A DNA stretch of 19,510 nt from Trebouxia sp. TZW2008 (Eukaryota > Chlorophyta > Trebouxiophyceae > Trebouxiales > Trebouxiaceae): positions 1 through 19,510 of the forward strand of contig BDIU01000582.1 of assembly GCA_002118135.1 (NCBI GenBank), in the 5' to 3' direction. Shown here one piece after another: positions 8,886-19,329 of this stretch. Position 1 is the stretch's first letter. Each line of letters begins with the position of its first letter. The notes beneath the pieces are model-generated. The model was given only the letters and a program-made list of their open reading frames with translations, did not search any database and was not told the origin of the DNA. The position numbers were made by a program, and so were the translations under genes.

Positions 8886-11800
8886 CTATCCGCCCAAGAA
8901 CAGACGCTGACGCCTCACAATATCTTTCCTGCAGACTGGACATCGCTGCAATCTGCGGCTGCATCTTCTGCACATGCATGCATGCCCGCATGGAATGGCA
9001 ACGACCTGCATGATGCACACAGCGAGTATGAGCTTGTTACAAAGCATGCATGGGATGAATTGAGCATTGCTAGCTAGACAACAAGGCGTTACTTCCTCAC
9101 ACTGTTCATGAATTGGCTGAATTGCATGCAGCTTGACCATGCAGCAATCCCTCTGGCAGTGTGCTGGAATGATGGAAGTGCCCAAGGGCATCTGTCAGCT
9201 CCATATGCACAAGGCCAAAATGGGTACACCTTGCAATGCTATGAAGGCAATACAAAGCTCACGTTTGCCTTCAAACGTCAGGCCAGCAGTAAGACTGAAG
9301 CAGGCAGCAAGATGTGGATTGGTAGCTAGGGGTTCACAGTATATTCCGAGTGATTGCAGTACAACATACGCTCAACTGCCAGCATCAGACAGATCACAAA
9401 GCAAGATGCACAATGCAGTGTTGTGCTGACCTGAACAGGCCTGTTCATGCAGACATTGCATTCAGCTCCTCGCAACAGACCGGCTGTGGGATCTTCTTCA
9501 TTGCCTTGTGACTCGATCACTATGTCCTGCAAAAAACAACACACAAATGATGAACAAAGCAAGAGCCTGCTCTGCCAGATGATCATCACATGATATTACA
9601 TTAATAGCAATATTGCACTTGAAAGTCAGGGCAAGCAAACATTTCAGCCAAACGCAAGCTCTGCTGACAGGTTCACGCCTGAAAAGCTCAACGCACAAGC
9701 TCCCGCTGGCCTTGATGTACACTGCTCAAATACCGACGTGAAGGCAATGGAGGCTTTCCCACATTGTCTACAGGCTCTTCAACCAAAGAGAACATTCGAC
9801 AACACGTCCTGTCAATTGAGCATGCAGTGTTGCTACATGAGCCGCAATGCAAAAATGGGCAGACACAGTGCAACGAGATACAGCATGTACACATGCAGTA
9901 CCTTCTTCAGGTCGTCTGGGCCAGCATCCTCTTGAGCATTTTCTCCATGCTCAGGACATGACTCATGGACAGACACGTCATCCTGTACATCCTGCACACA
10001 CAATAGCGTTTGAGTATGTGAGGTGACAGGAGGCAAGTCACACATAGACATGTCATCATGTACATCCTGCACATGCAGCTTCAGGATATACATGGCGGCA
10101 GGACGCAATTTGCATGCAGGCATGTCATCGCGTGTATCCTGCTCTTACAACGATTCCAGAATAGATGTGGTGATAGCACAGACTTATGGCCAGACACTTC
10201 ATTCTGTGCATCCTACAGATACAACACCATCACCGTCATGATCGTTACATGCTCACTGATGGGTTTCCATAAGCCTGCTAGGTGTTTGTTGATGTCCCAT
10301 GACGTAGTTTGTGAACAATCTACGCCTCAGCAAATATGTTGACTTGAGAAGATTTGAAGCTGTCTGTAAGTGAGCCTGTTCTGAGTTGTGCTGCATCAGG
10401 TGTCCTGCTATCTATACATGTCGTGGGAGCTGAGCCTGACAGCACATGCTTATCTAAGGGTGAGCTTGGTGATGCTGATAGGCTACCTTGCATGCAAGGA
10501 CTGACATAATGCACTCTAGGTAGCACAGCTGCTATGTCATGTTGAGGTGCTGAGACATCACGTGATGTTTGAACACCTACAACAAAGAATGGCAACTGCG
10601 CTACGTAGAGCATGCTTATGACAGGCCAAGCGTCTGCTGTTACAGTACACAGGAACATAGCAGTGCATGGCTTAGCGCCTGTATCATGGCAAAAGCCAGA
10701 AACAACAACAAACACAAAAGCAAGACAGATCTATGCTGTCAGGCACCATCATAAGAGTCTCTGTGGCCTTGCCAGCATGCACAGCAATCAGCAGAACATG
10801 CTCTATATAGCACAGCTCCCATGTGATACTGGGGTGCTGAGACATCAGTTGATGCTTGAAGACGCAAAGTATCACATGTGAGCTGCGCCCCGCAGAGCAT
10901 GCTTATGCCAGGCCAAGCTTCTGCTGTGACACTGGAACGCAGGGCTGCATGGCTTTGTCCTCGTACTATGGCAACCATCAAGGCAACAATCTGAGCTGTC
11001 AGGCAACGACACAAGAGCCTCTGTGGCGTTGCCAACATGCAAAGCACTCAGCAAATATGCTCTATGTAGCACAGCTGCCATGTCATGTTGAGGTGCTGAG
11101 ACGTCACTTGATGCTTAAACATGGCACGCGAACTGCGCAACACAGAGCATGCTTTTGCTAGACCAAGCTTCTGCTGTGACACTGGAACCTAGAGCTGCAT
11201 GGCTTTGTCCTTGTACTATGGCAGCCATCAAGGCAACAACAAACGCAAAGGCAAGACAGATCTAAGCTGTCAGGCAATGGCACAAGAGTCTCTGTGGCCT
11301 TGCCAACATGCAAAGCACTCAGCAAATATGCTCTATGTAGCACAGCTGACATGTCATGTTGAGGTGCTGAGACATCAGTTGATGCTTAAACAGCTGCAAC
11401 ATGGCATGCGAATTGCGCCACACAGAGCATGATTATGCCAGGCCAAGCTTCTGGTGTGACACAGGAATGTAGGGCTGCATGGCTTTGCCCTCATGTCATG
11501 ATAAAACCCAGAAACAAAGGCAGGACAGGTCTATGCTGTTGGACATCAACATGAGAGCCTCTTTGGCCTTGCCAGCAGGCACAGCAATCAGCAGATCATG
11601 CCCTATGTAGCACAGCTCCCATGTCATGTTGAGGTGCTGCTTGAACACCTACAACATGGCGTGGAGACTGCGCCACATATAGCATGCTTATACCAGGCCA
11701 AGCTGATGCTGTGACACAGAAACATAGGATTGCATGGCTCAGCCCTTGTGTCATGCATAAAGCCAACAAACCGTGGCACAGCCACGTTTACGCTGTCATG

Positions 11801-14800
11801 CTTCACGTGACAGCCGCTGTGAGCAGAAGCAGCCTGAGATCAGTGCAACAATATCAAGTACTCAGAATGAGCCTGGCAGAAAGGACTTGAGGCACAAACC
11901 CGCACCCCTAGCGCATGCAGATGGTAGGTGCATGAACTGACAGCATATTTTGATACAAAGCATAGGTGACGGCTGCAGCCAGGTTGTAGCATTACCTGGA
12001 CATGTGCCTGTTGTGGCAATGCTGCTGGCAAGCTGCGGTCATTGTTGACAGCATCAGCAACGGCTTGAATGCGCCGCATCTCTTCGTTAGTATCAGCTTC
12101 ATCCTCGCTGTCGCTTGCACCCACCTGTACAGGGAACAGCAAGATCAGGAAAAACTCGATTTTCTAGAGCTGAAGTTCTCAAACAAATCTGCTTTTGCAG
12201 AGCTGGCTTGTTGTGCCGACTTCATCCTTGCTGTTACCTGCACCAAACTATATAAGGAACAGCAGCATTGGAGACACACAAGTTTCCCAAGCTGGCGTTG
12301 ACAGTCAAGCTGCCGAGGCAAATGAAGTCCTGGCTGCCGATTGCATTATTTTGCATGTGTGAGAATGTTAGCAAAGGGAGACAAGGTTGATTATGCAAAC
12401 CTGGCATTTGGTTCTGGCTTCATTTCTTAGAGAATGATGCTGACACAAAATGCCAGCTGTGTCAAATTAGCTTTGTCTGATCTTGCTGTCACTTGGCGCC
12501 AACCTGTATGTGGCCAAGAACAGCAATATCTGACAAAGCTGATTTTGCAAAGCTGGCAGTTCGTGTCAGCTTCATCCGCGCTGTGACTTGCGCGAACCTG
12601 CATGTGGCCAAAACAAAGCAAGATCTGGCAGCATTACAGGGCTGCTGTGGTTATGATGGTGTACTTCACAGTACGTGCCAAGGCACCTGAAAAGCAGCAA
12701 TGGTAACACACTCTGTGCATAGGCAAAAGCGCAGGTGCGAACAGAAATTCCTGGCTGAGCAGACAGTCTCATTCTGTTAAGCAGCTTGCTCAAGACCCGT
12801 TGCCCAATGGCAGCTGGTCCGAACTGCTACCTCTGCTGCATCATAAACCCAAATACAGAATGTTTATTGTGCACAAGGGGACATTCTGATCTTGGCAAAA
12901 CCCCAGGGGACTTGGCATATTGGGCCAGCTACTGTCTGGCATGCTACAAAAAATAGGCGCAAGGAGATCACTCCACGGGGCCATGCACAAGCGGAGCATG
13001 CAAGACCATGTTGCCGTCACGATCATTACAGTGTGGAGGTGACGTTTTGATCTTGTGCATCTGCATGGGCGAGCAGCCTGAAGCCAGGGCGCCGAGTCTT
13101 TAGCAGGATGCCGGTTGCAACAGGCACCACACACACATACAATTTACGGTTGTTGCTTGTTTTCCTTGTTGCTGGTTCTGTTTGATGTTGTGTTTATAAA
13201 AAGGTGATGCTTACATCCTGTGCATCATCATGGGCGTGAATAAAACACATGCCTAGATCACTTTTGAGGGCAGAAGCCACAAGCAGAAACTGTTTGAGGG
13301 CAGGGCGTAGGCGCAACACTCAGGTCTTGTGCCTCATGACAGGCGTAGTTCATGCAGAAGTCTATGCCTTGGTGTATACAAGGCGCTTACATCTTGTGCA
13401 TTGTCATGGGCAGGCTGCCTGGAGCTAGGGCGGCGAGTCTCCAGCTGGACGCCATCGGCAACAGGCATGACCCGCATGGTCATCTTTGATGTTGCTGTTT
13501 TTGTTTGTCACTGTCTTTCGTTTCTACTGTTGTTGTGATGGGCATTATGATGTAGAGATGGCACTTACATCTTGGGCATCGTCCTGGGCAGGCTGCCTGG
13601 AGCCAGGACGGCGGGTCTCCAGCTGGATGCCATTGGCAACAGGCACCACAAAGGACTGTGCCTCTACCTCCTCTTCTTCCTGATCTTGCCTGTCAGGGAT
13701 CAAGACGCCCCCACCCACAGCCTCTGCATGCCATTTGCCATCCTCAAACAACAAACGATGGTGGAGCATCAAGCTGGGAAATTGCACAACCCCGTTTAAT
13801 TGAAAATTGTGCCACACACCAAGAGAGATATGCCATGCTGCAGTCAAAAAGGGGTAACAGAGCCACAAGAACAAATTTTTCCCAGTGCCTCTAGTCTTGT
13901 TACGAAGCTCTTGAGAAGGTCTGAGAGCTTGTATATTACATGGTGTGAGGTTGGACTTGCACATAACAAAAGCTCTCAGCCGTCTGGAGCATATTGGCAA
14001 CTTGACCACGGCCTCAAATAGGGACTTGGTAAACGACTTCATTCAGTTGCGATACAATGACATACACACAGAATTGTGTGTCTATCTAACTTTTGTCAAG
14101 ACTGTTTGCACTGCAGGTTGTATCGCGAGCATCTGGCATCAATTTCAAGAGACAGGTGGGCAGAAAGGAAGCAGCAGAAATAGTGATGGGGCTGCAGATT
14201 ACCTGATTCTATTGGAACATCTTCGTCAGAATCATATCTGCTGGTGTCTTCAGACCCAACACTGCCCTGATCATCCTGGTCAATGCGCAGAATAAGCGGC
14301 TCTCCCAACCCTTCGTCTTCATCGTCTTCCTCTGCAGTTCATCAAAGCACACTTTCAAGCTTGCAAACCATGTCTTGGAAACAGCTTTGACATTGCACCA
14401 ACTGACCATTTACACATGCTATATATTGGCATAATTTAGGTGCAGCAGGTAAGTATGATGCCAACTCTGGATAAGAACAGCTGAATAGCTGAGCAAGTTG
14501 AGACTGCATTTGGAGAAAGCTGGCTGAATGCAGCTGAGGACGCCTCCAGTCATGCCATGCCAGATGGCTGTGCATGCTGCACAATCCTCCCCAGTACAAT
14601 TACAACTCATCAGCTTCATTGCCAGGGTACTGGTGCCAACAAACTTGCATGAGCATAGGGTTGAATAATCATGTATGGCAGGCGAATAATCATGTATGGC
14701 AGGCAAACAGTTACCTGCCGCTGCATGCAGTGCCACAAAGAAGAGCAGTACCTGCACGCCGCTCAGCTATGTAGTGCACAACACGCGCTGCCACGAGCAC

Positions 14801-17473
14801 CAGGGTAGTGACCAGGACACAGCTGCCAAAGATGATGAGGGAGGTAGCCCACTGAGGCAGACCCCCACCCCCTTCCCCAAGCTACACCACATGACAACCA
14901 TTGCTTACTCGTTGGCAACAACAGCACTCAGTTACGCTACACAACCTAGCACAAATGCTTGGAGTGCATGGGCAAATGCAGTATGAGTGCATCACCAGTC
15001 ACATGTGTAGGTAGGAGAGTTGCTGGTGATCAAAGACAAGCACCATAAAGCAGACACAAAGATAGGGGACTAAACAGACTGCTGCAGTCGGGGCGTCCTC
15101 AGCCATCCAGAAACTTGCACGTCACGCATGCATGTAGAATTGGCTGCCAGTGCACAAGAGGATGACCTCACAACCCAAAGAGGAACAGGGGACTGCATCC
15201 CATACACAAGCGACATGAATGGAACACATGGGTAAGGAGACAACCAGGCTGCTGCATTCAAGGCGGCCTAAGAACACATACTAGCTGCTTGTCAATCACA
15301 AGTACCCCAAAGCACGCACAAAGACAAGGCACTCTCCAGGCTGCCACAGTCTTGGCTGCCAAGCAAGCACGCTGGCTGCCAGTCAGACATAAGCAAACCT
15401 CAGCATACCGAAGGATGTTAGTAACCGAAGCAAACCCGCAGAAAAGGGAACTGACCAGGCTACTGCAGTCAGGGCCGCCCCAGCCATCCAGGCAGTCACA
15501 GCTGCCCAAATTGCACACGCCATGCCCAGAGCAGAAGTTCAGATCAGAGCAGGAGTCTAGTGGATGAATGGTCCTCGAGAGGCAGGTCTTGCAGCATTGG
15601 GCAGGGGCAATGGGAACAAGGCCCATGGCGGTAATCCTGCGCAACGCAAGCAGTGCTTGTATGCAATACCGCGTATTGACTAAGCACAACTGCCCAGGTT
15701 GCATCTGTTATGCCCAATGCACCAGTGCAGCAAGAATTCATAGGGTGGAGGGTCCTTGAGAGAAAGACTTGTAGCAATGGGCAAGCCAATGGGAACAAAG
15801 CCTATGGCTGTGGTCCTGCGCTAAACAAGTAGCATGTGTGTTTGAACGACAAGAGTCCAGGGGTTGGATTGTCCTTGAGAGGCAGGTCTTGCAACGCTGG
15901 GCAGGGGCAAAAGGCACAAGGCCCATGGCTGTGATCCTGCACAACACAAGCAGTGTTTGGGTACAAAACTATGTAACATATAGACTCAGCTGCCCAGGTT
16001 GAAAACGCTGAGCCCAAAGCAGAATTCGAGATCAGCGCAACAGCCCGGCGCTGAATGGTCCAGGAGAGCTTGTATTTGCAGCATTGGGCAGGGGCAATGG
16101 GAACAAGACCCATGGCTGTGATCCTGCGCCAAGCAAGCAAGCGTTTGGGTTGTACAGTAGCGCCACTTGGCAGTACAGCAGCACTTATGCCATGCTGCAG
16201 CAGGCCTCGTGCTGTGGCTGCGTTTGGCTTCTAGCGGCATAGCACCATAGTCAATGATGTCATGTGCTGTACAGCTCAAAGGCACAGTCTGACACTCAAG
16301 CAAGGGACAGAATGCTGGCTGCTTTGCTTTGTATGGTTAGCCCAGAGGGCGTCAACGAGTAGCAAGGCCAGCTTGGCTGCAGACTCATCCAATCATTGTT
16401 TTGAAGGTCGCTTCGTCCACACAGATAAGTAAGTCAGCACAACATGCTCAGGAAGCATGACATACAAACTGTATGATGTCATGTCAGCACTGTGTCCTCC
16501 TAAGCACAAGTTTCAAAAGCCCTCAATGATAAATGCTGATGTTTCATAGGCTGTGACGCCCAGCATTGTCAGATGATATCATAAGACAACATCAGCTGCG
16601 CCATGCTGAGCTGCAATCCAAGAATGCTGACCAAACATGCAGCATTGCCTAGTGGACTTGCCAGGTTGCAGCTGGGCCTAACCTCCAGCGCTCAAAGCCT
16701 TGTAGCAGCCTGTTGGTATCCTTCTCGCCACAGTTGATGTCAGTACTGAACTCACAGTCACAGCGCTCCAGCTCCCAAGCTTCTCCAGTGCTCAGGAGCA
16801 CTGAGGGTGTGCAGCAATCGACTGATCCGATGGGGTAGAAGTAATTGGCTGAATTGGAGACCCTGACTGCTTGAGTGAAGCCTGTGACGAAGCTGCTCCC
16901 TTGTGGCTCGCATTTCAAGGAGTCACTGCCTAGGCCTGAGGAAGTGTGGCAACCGATAGAGACCACTGCAACCGGCTGTGAGCCAGGACTGATCTGGCCT
17001 CCAGAGTCTGGCAGTTCTGCTGGAAGGCAAGGGCGACAGCACCTTGCCCGAGACAGAGGCACCAAGCCACCGCCAGTGAGCTGCACAGAAAGGAAACTTT
17101 ATTGCAGCAGCGCAGGAAGTGGGCGCTGGAAAGTTTCTGCAGGATGCAGCATACCCAAGAGCCTTCTCTCTCGAAGTTGGATATGAACCATCCTTCTTTT
17201 TCGCACGACAGGCCATTTGGCGGACCAGTGGCAAGCTCACAGTCACACAACGCAAGCTCTCCTGGGTCTGTGCCAAGGCGACCTGCAGATAGCACTGTCA
17301 GATAAGCCTGACAGGTAAAACGAAAGGCACCAAAGAGGCTGCAAGCCGTCGCTCTGACCTGTCTGATTGTGTGCTAAACGAAGAATCCCGTTTGAACGTG
17401 ACTGCAGCGCCAGAACTCCGTCCCCAAGGGCGAATACACACAGCACAAACCAACCCAAGGACCAGCGCAACAT
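8886..17473 (-). CDS. Single-pass membrane RING-type E3 ubiquitin ligase with EGF-like ectodomain, at least 12 exons, about 572 aa
   Basis: Phase-consistent exons: 17473-17359, 17282-17155, 17080-16683, 15636-15456, 14851-14752, 14331-14203, 13723-13569, 12124-11996, 9991-9902 (or from 10066/10138), 9774-9697, 9526-9431 and 9005-8886 (TAG). Residues 1-23 are a signal peptide ([20 protein letters not shown]). The ectodomain (24-274) is Cys-rich, with repeated CDCE and GLVP...CC..CL motifs. It ends in an EGF-like module, C243-x5-C-x5-C-x4-C-x-C-x8-C271 ([12 protein letters not shown]). Residues 278-296 ([19 protein letters not shown]) are the transmembrane helix. A long acidic, Ser/Asp/Glu-rich cytosolic linker follows ([19 protein letters not shown]). 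The RING is C524-x2-C-x11-C-x-H-x3-C-x2-C-x6-C-x2-C558, complete for binding two zinc ions and for E2 recruitment; an intron splits it after Q533. It probably ubiquitinates proteins at the secretory or plasma membrane (inference). The acceptor of exon 9776-side GAAGAG and one possible extra exon (10320-10600) are the weakest points. Confidence 0.75.
9902..10212 (-). repeat. Exon 9 tandem array, four copies of a 72-75 bp unit
   Basis: On the minus strand four units start at 10212, 10138, 10066 and 9991. Each begins at an AG acceptor (CTGTAG, GAGCAG, GTGCAG, GTGCAG) followed by GAT-G/A-... with the coding theme D[VAT][QHR][DN][DE][VM]. The last three are spaced 72 and 75 bp, so they stay in one reading frame. 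The exon could therefore be 30, 55 or 79 codons long, depending on which acceptor is used, all with donor AAGAAG|GTACTG after 9902. The first unit is 74 bp away and out of frame. Confidence 0.65.
10320..10600 (-). other. Possible additional exon of the RING gene
   Basis: An open frame on the minus strand reads through the RING-like unit [19 protein letters not shown] and a Ser/Thr-rich tail to a TAG at 10320. Four neighbouring copies of the same unit carry stops or shifts, whereas this one is open, which suggests it is or was coding. A phase-0 acceptor (GTAGCGCAG at about 10595, or AAG before HVLSGSAP) and a phase-0 donor (TCTCAA|GTCAAC) exist but are weak. It was left out of the main gene model. 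Confidence 0.35.
10480..11760 (-). repeat. Tandem array, five copies of a 250-290 bp unit inside intron 8 of the RING gene
   Basis: The landmark CATGCTTATG(CCAGGCCAAG) recurs, with changes, at 10611, 10898, 11148, 11428 and 11683 on the plus strand, at spacings of 287, 250, 280 and 255 bp. Each unit also contains TAGCACAGCTGCCATGTCATG followed by GAGGTGCTGAGACATCA. Read on the gene strand this is an exon-like DVSAP...AVL block, followed by CTTGCC...CCACAGAG. The copies differ by many substitutions and small indels, so the array is not recent. Only the copy nearest the gene's 3' end keeps a long open frame. Confidence 0.8.
11996..12600 (-). repeat. Exon 8 with three decayed upstream copies
   Basis: The intact exon 8 starts at 12124 ([16 protein letters not shown]). 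Copies with the same acceptor-plus-start pattern lie at about 12237 (GTAACAGCAAGGATGAAGTC), 12503 (GTTGGCGCCAAGTGACAGCA) and 12597 (GTTCGCGCAAGTCACAGCGC, reading [13 protein letters not shown]). The decayed copies lose the frame after 10-15 codons. All three lie on the 5' side of the intact exon, in gene orientation. Confidence 0.65.
13040..13723 (-). repeat. Exon 7 with four partial downstream copies
   Basis: The intact exon 7 ends [17 protein letters not shown] with donor GAT|GTAAGT at 13569/13568. Copies of its end occur at about 13388 ([18 protein letters not shown] with intact donor GTAAGC), about 13322 (short), about 13210 (AHDDAQD with donor GTAAGC) and about 13050 ([16 protein letters not shown] with the donor lost, GAT|CAAAAC). 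The 13388 copy keeps an acceptor-like CGTCCAG and phase 0 at both ends, so it might still be spliced as an extra 18-codon exon. Confidence 0.65.
14663..14704. repeat. Perfect 21-bp tandem duplication in intron 5 of the RING gene
   Basis: A 21-bp unit starting GAATAATCATGTATGG occurs twice without mismatch (14663-14683 and 14684-14704). It is a recent duplication inside the 420-nt intron between the transmembrane exon and the acidic-linker exon. Confidence 0.85.
15050..15480 (-). repeat. Partial copies of the 3' end of the EGF exon in intron 4
   Basis: The end of the EGF exon (...GGCCCTGACTGCAGTAGCCTG, donor after 15456) is echoed at about 15330-15350, 15245-15275 and 15072-15110. Each echo pairs a GCAGCCTG- or GCAGTCTG-like end with a preceding GGATGGCTG- or GGCGGCC-like stretch. 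The copies are short and degenerate and show no open frame. Confidence 0.55.
15456..16140 (-). repeat. EGF exon (exon 4) with three decayed copies in intron 3
   Basis: Exon starts of the form GCAG|GA[TC][TC]ACNGCCATGGGCC recur on the minus strand at 16123, 15936, 15815 and 15636 (spacings 187, 121 and 179 bp). All begin [19 protein letters not shown]. Only the copy at 15636 runs on through the complete EGF module. The copy at 16123 loses the frame after AQCCK, the 15936 copy has [16 protein letters not shown] and then breaks, and the 15815 copy has shifts in the CC..C region. The intact copy is again the one nearest the 3' end. Confidence 0.8.
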
Positions 17474-17817
17474 GATACGTAAAAGACGTCACAAATGTCT
17501 ATGCATGAGAACAGCTGAGATGCAGTGCTGATAACGTTACACAACAAGACTCAAAGAGCTCGATGGATCTAAGGCAGCAAGCCGTTTCGTTGACGTATGG
17601 TCTAACTGCATCTTTGTGGCTTTGCTTTGCATGTGATCAATCTGGGAAGAAGAGTTACAAAGTTTCCTCACTTCCATGCAGCATGTATGCAGAGGCAGCT
17701 CACTGCACCAGTCAAGCTCGCACTTATACAACCACAACACACTGAACATCCACACAAGGAGACTAAGCAGCCACCCCAGCTCCACTCATTGCATCGACTT
17801 CACCAGCCACCTGTATA
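17474..17817. promoter_or_regulatory. Divergent promoter region, 344 bp
   Basis: The start codons of the minus-strand RING gene (17473) and the plus-strand CCDC12/Cwf18 gene (17818) point away from each other with 344 bp between them. Both core promoters and 5' leaders must fit here unless 5' exons lie elsewhere. I see no clear TATA box. TATAATG overlaps the CCDC12 start codon and is too close to act as one. Confidence 0.5.
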
Positions 17818-18277
17818 ATGGCAGTGGAAGATCAAACAGGTAGAGCAGCACGTTTGCGGGCCTTGAGGGAGGCGGCAGGGTTGGACACCAGTCAACAAGA
17901 AGCCAGCGGCGATGCTGTTGACGATTCGACAGATCCAGTTCTGAAGTTCAGGAATTACTCTGTGAAAGACGACAAGATCACCCACGAGAAAGCTACAGTT
18001 GCAAACCCTCCCAAATATGAGCAGCCTGTGGTCGAAGACAACATGGAGGCCGAGGGCGAGGTAAGCTTTGAGCTTGCAATAGAGGTCCAAGACTGTCTTA
18101 CGCGCCTTTTGCACTGAAGTGAGTCTGCAGGAGCTGCTATTGAGTGTGGCCCCAAAGAAGCCAAACTGGGATCTGAGGCGAGACGTAGAACCCAAGCTAG
18201 CCAAGCTTGAGAGGAGAACACAAAGGGCCATGATACAAATAATGCAAGAGCAGAATGCCAGACAGGAGGTTCCATGA
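17818..18277 (+). CDS. CCDC12: CCDC12 / Cwf18-type spliceosome-associated protein, 2 exons, 129 aa
   Basis: Exon 1 is 17818-18060 (81 codons), the intron 18061-18130 (70 nt, GTAAGC...CTGCAG, phase 0) and exon 2 is 18131-18277 (48 codons plus TGA). The family consists of small coiled-coil proteins (human CCDC12, fission yeast Cwf18) of the activated spliceosome and Prp19-associated complexes, acting in pre-mRNA splicing in the nucleus. The hallmarks are in order: an N-terminal basic helix (RAARLRALREAAGL), then the conserved LKFRNYSVKDDKITHEK motif at about residue 42. A spacer follows, then the C-terminal block PKKPNWDLRRDVEPKLAKLE continuing into RRTQRAMIQIMQEQN. Its length is close to that expected for the family. 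The first ATG gives the full helix. It is divergently arranged with the RING gene, with no functional link implied. Confidence 0.92.
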
Positions 18278-19250
18278 GGCTGAAAAGGACAAGGCCTCCT
18301 TTGACAGGGCTCAATTGAACTAATTACAGCCGCTGACATCCGCCATTGCAACTGAGCGCAATGCAGTGTTTGCAATGTCATTACACGCCATTCAACACCC
18401 TTGAGTTCCATTCCTGCATGCATGTCTACAAGCAACCACTGCACCCATATGCTGCGAGCATGCTCAGTCACTGCAATGCTGCAAACAATGTGGACATGTG
18501 GCGGCAACGATAGAAGGCACCGAGGGAAAAAACAGCTGAAGAGGCAACATCATAAGCACTGATGAGCTGCTGTCAGAGCAGGACTGCCCGTCATTGGACT
18601 ACAACCCTGCCTCATGTTACAACAGCAGAGATTGCTGAACTTCCTCAGCCATGGCATCTTTTCCGTGTATCATCAAACTGGCAGTGAATGTGGGCAATCT
18701 AGTTTGGACATCTTCCATGTCAAGCAGGGTCTGTACAACATTGTAGGCTGTACTGGGTTCATTCACTCAGAACGCATTGAGCGTACAAAAGTGCACAGTC
18801 TGCCTCCACTTTTATGAACATCAGCTTATCTTGTTGTCTAGCAACTGCGGTCTGGTCACTATGCATTATGTTGTGGTACCTATGAGAGCAGTGAATCAAA
18901 GGTGCTCGTGAACCAACGCATGTCTTCATGGAGGAAGCACTATGTGGACCATTGCTGTTTGAAACATTGTCTATACGATTGAATTGTCTATACAACTGTT
19001 TGTATATGCAGCATGTCTTATCGTCACATGTTGATACTTGCATGCCTACAATGCGTTGAAGAAAGGCTACTGTGCTCAATGAACTGTGTGTCCGGGAGAT
19101 CAGGACCACTTGCAGTGCAGCATGACCGCCCTTTGAAGTGCAGCATGAACATGACATGGTGTAGTCTTCACGACAGTCTCAAAATCCTGTGCGCTGAATT
19201 GGGTTGATGTCACTGAATTGGTGTGTACTTGTCAATCATTTACTGCAGCT
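18278..19250. other. Intergenic stretch, no supported gene
   Basis: This follows the CCDC12 stop and should contain its 3' untranslated region. No TGTAA is seen within the first 250 bases. A 132-codon minus-strand frame at 18759-19157 has no motif and poor composition. A near-tandem ATTGTCTATAC pair at about 18966-18995 is the only structure I noticed. Confidence 0.35.
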
Positions 19251-19329
19251 ATTATGGACTCATGGGCCGAGTGAATGCTGTGTGAAGTACAAGACGGCTC
19301 AAGTCCAGACAGAGAAAGTGGCAATGTAG

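Noticed and set aside
13545..14042. 165-codon minus-strand open frame as a single-exon gene
   Set aside because: Only 13723-13569 fits the RING gene in phase. The upstream part has poor composition and is read as intron.
17800..18507. 235-codon minus-strand open frame, the longest in the window
   Set aside because: It is antisense to the CCDC12/Cwf18 exons, which have clear family similarity. The antisense frame is a shadow of that gene.
18759..19157. 132-codon minus-strand open frame
   Set aside because: It has no motif, runs of unlikely residues and no matching splice partners. It reads like non-coding sequence.
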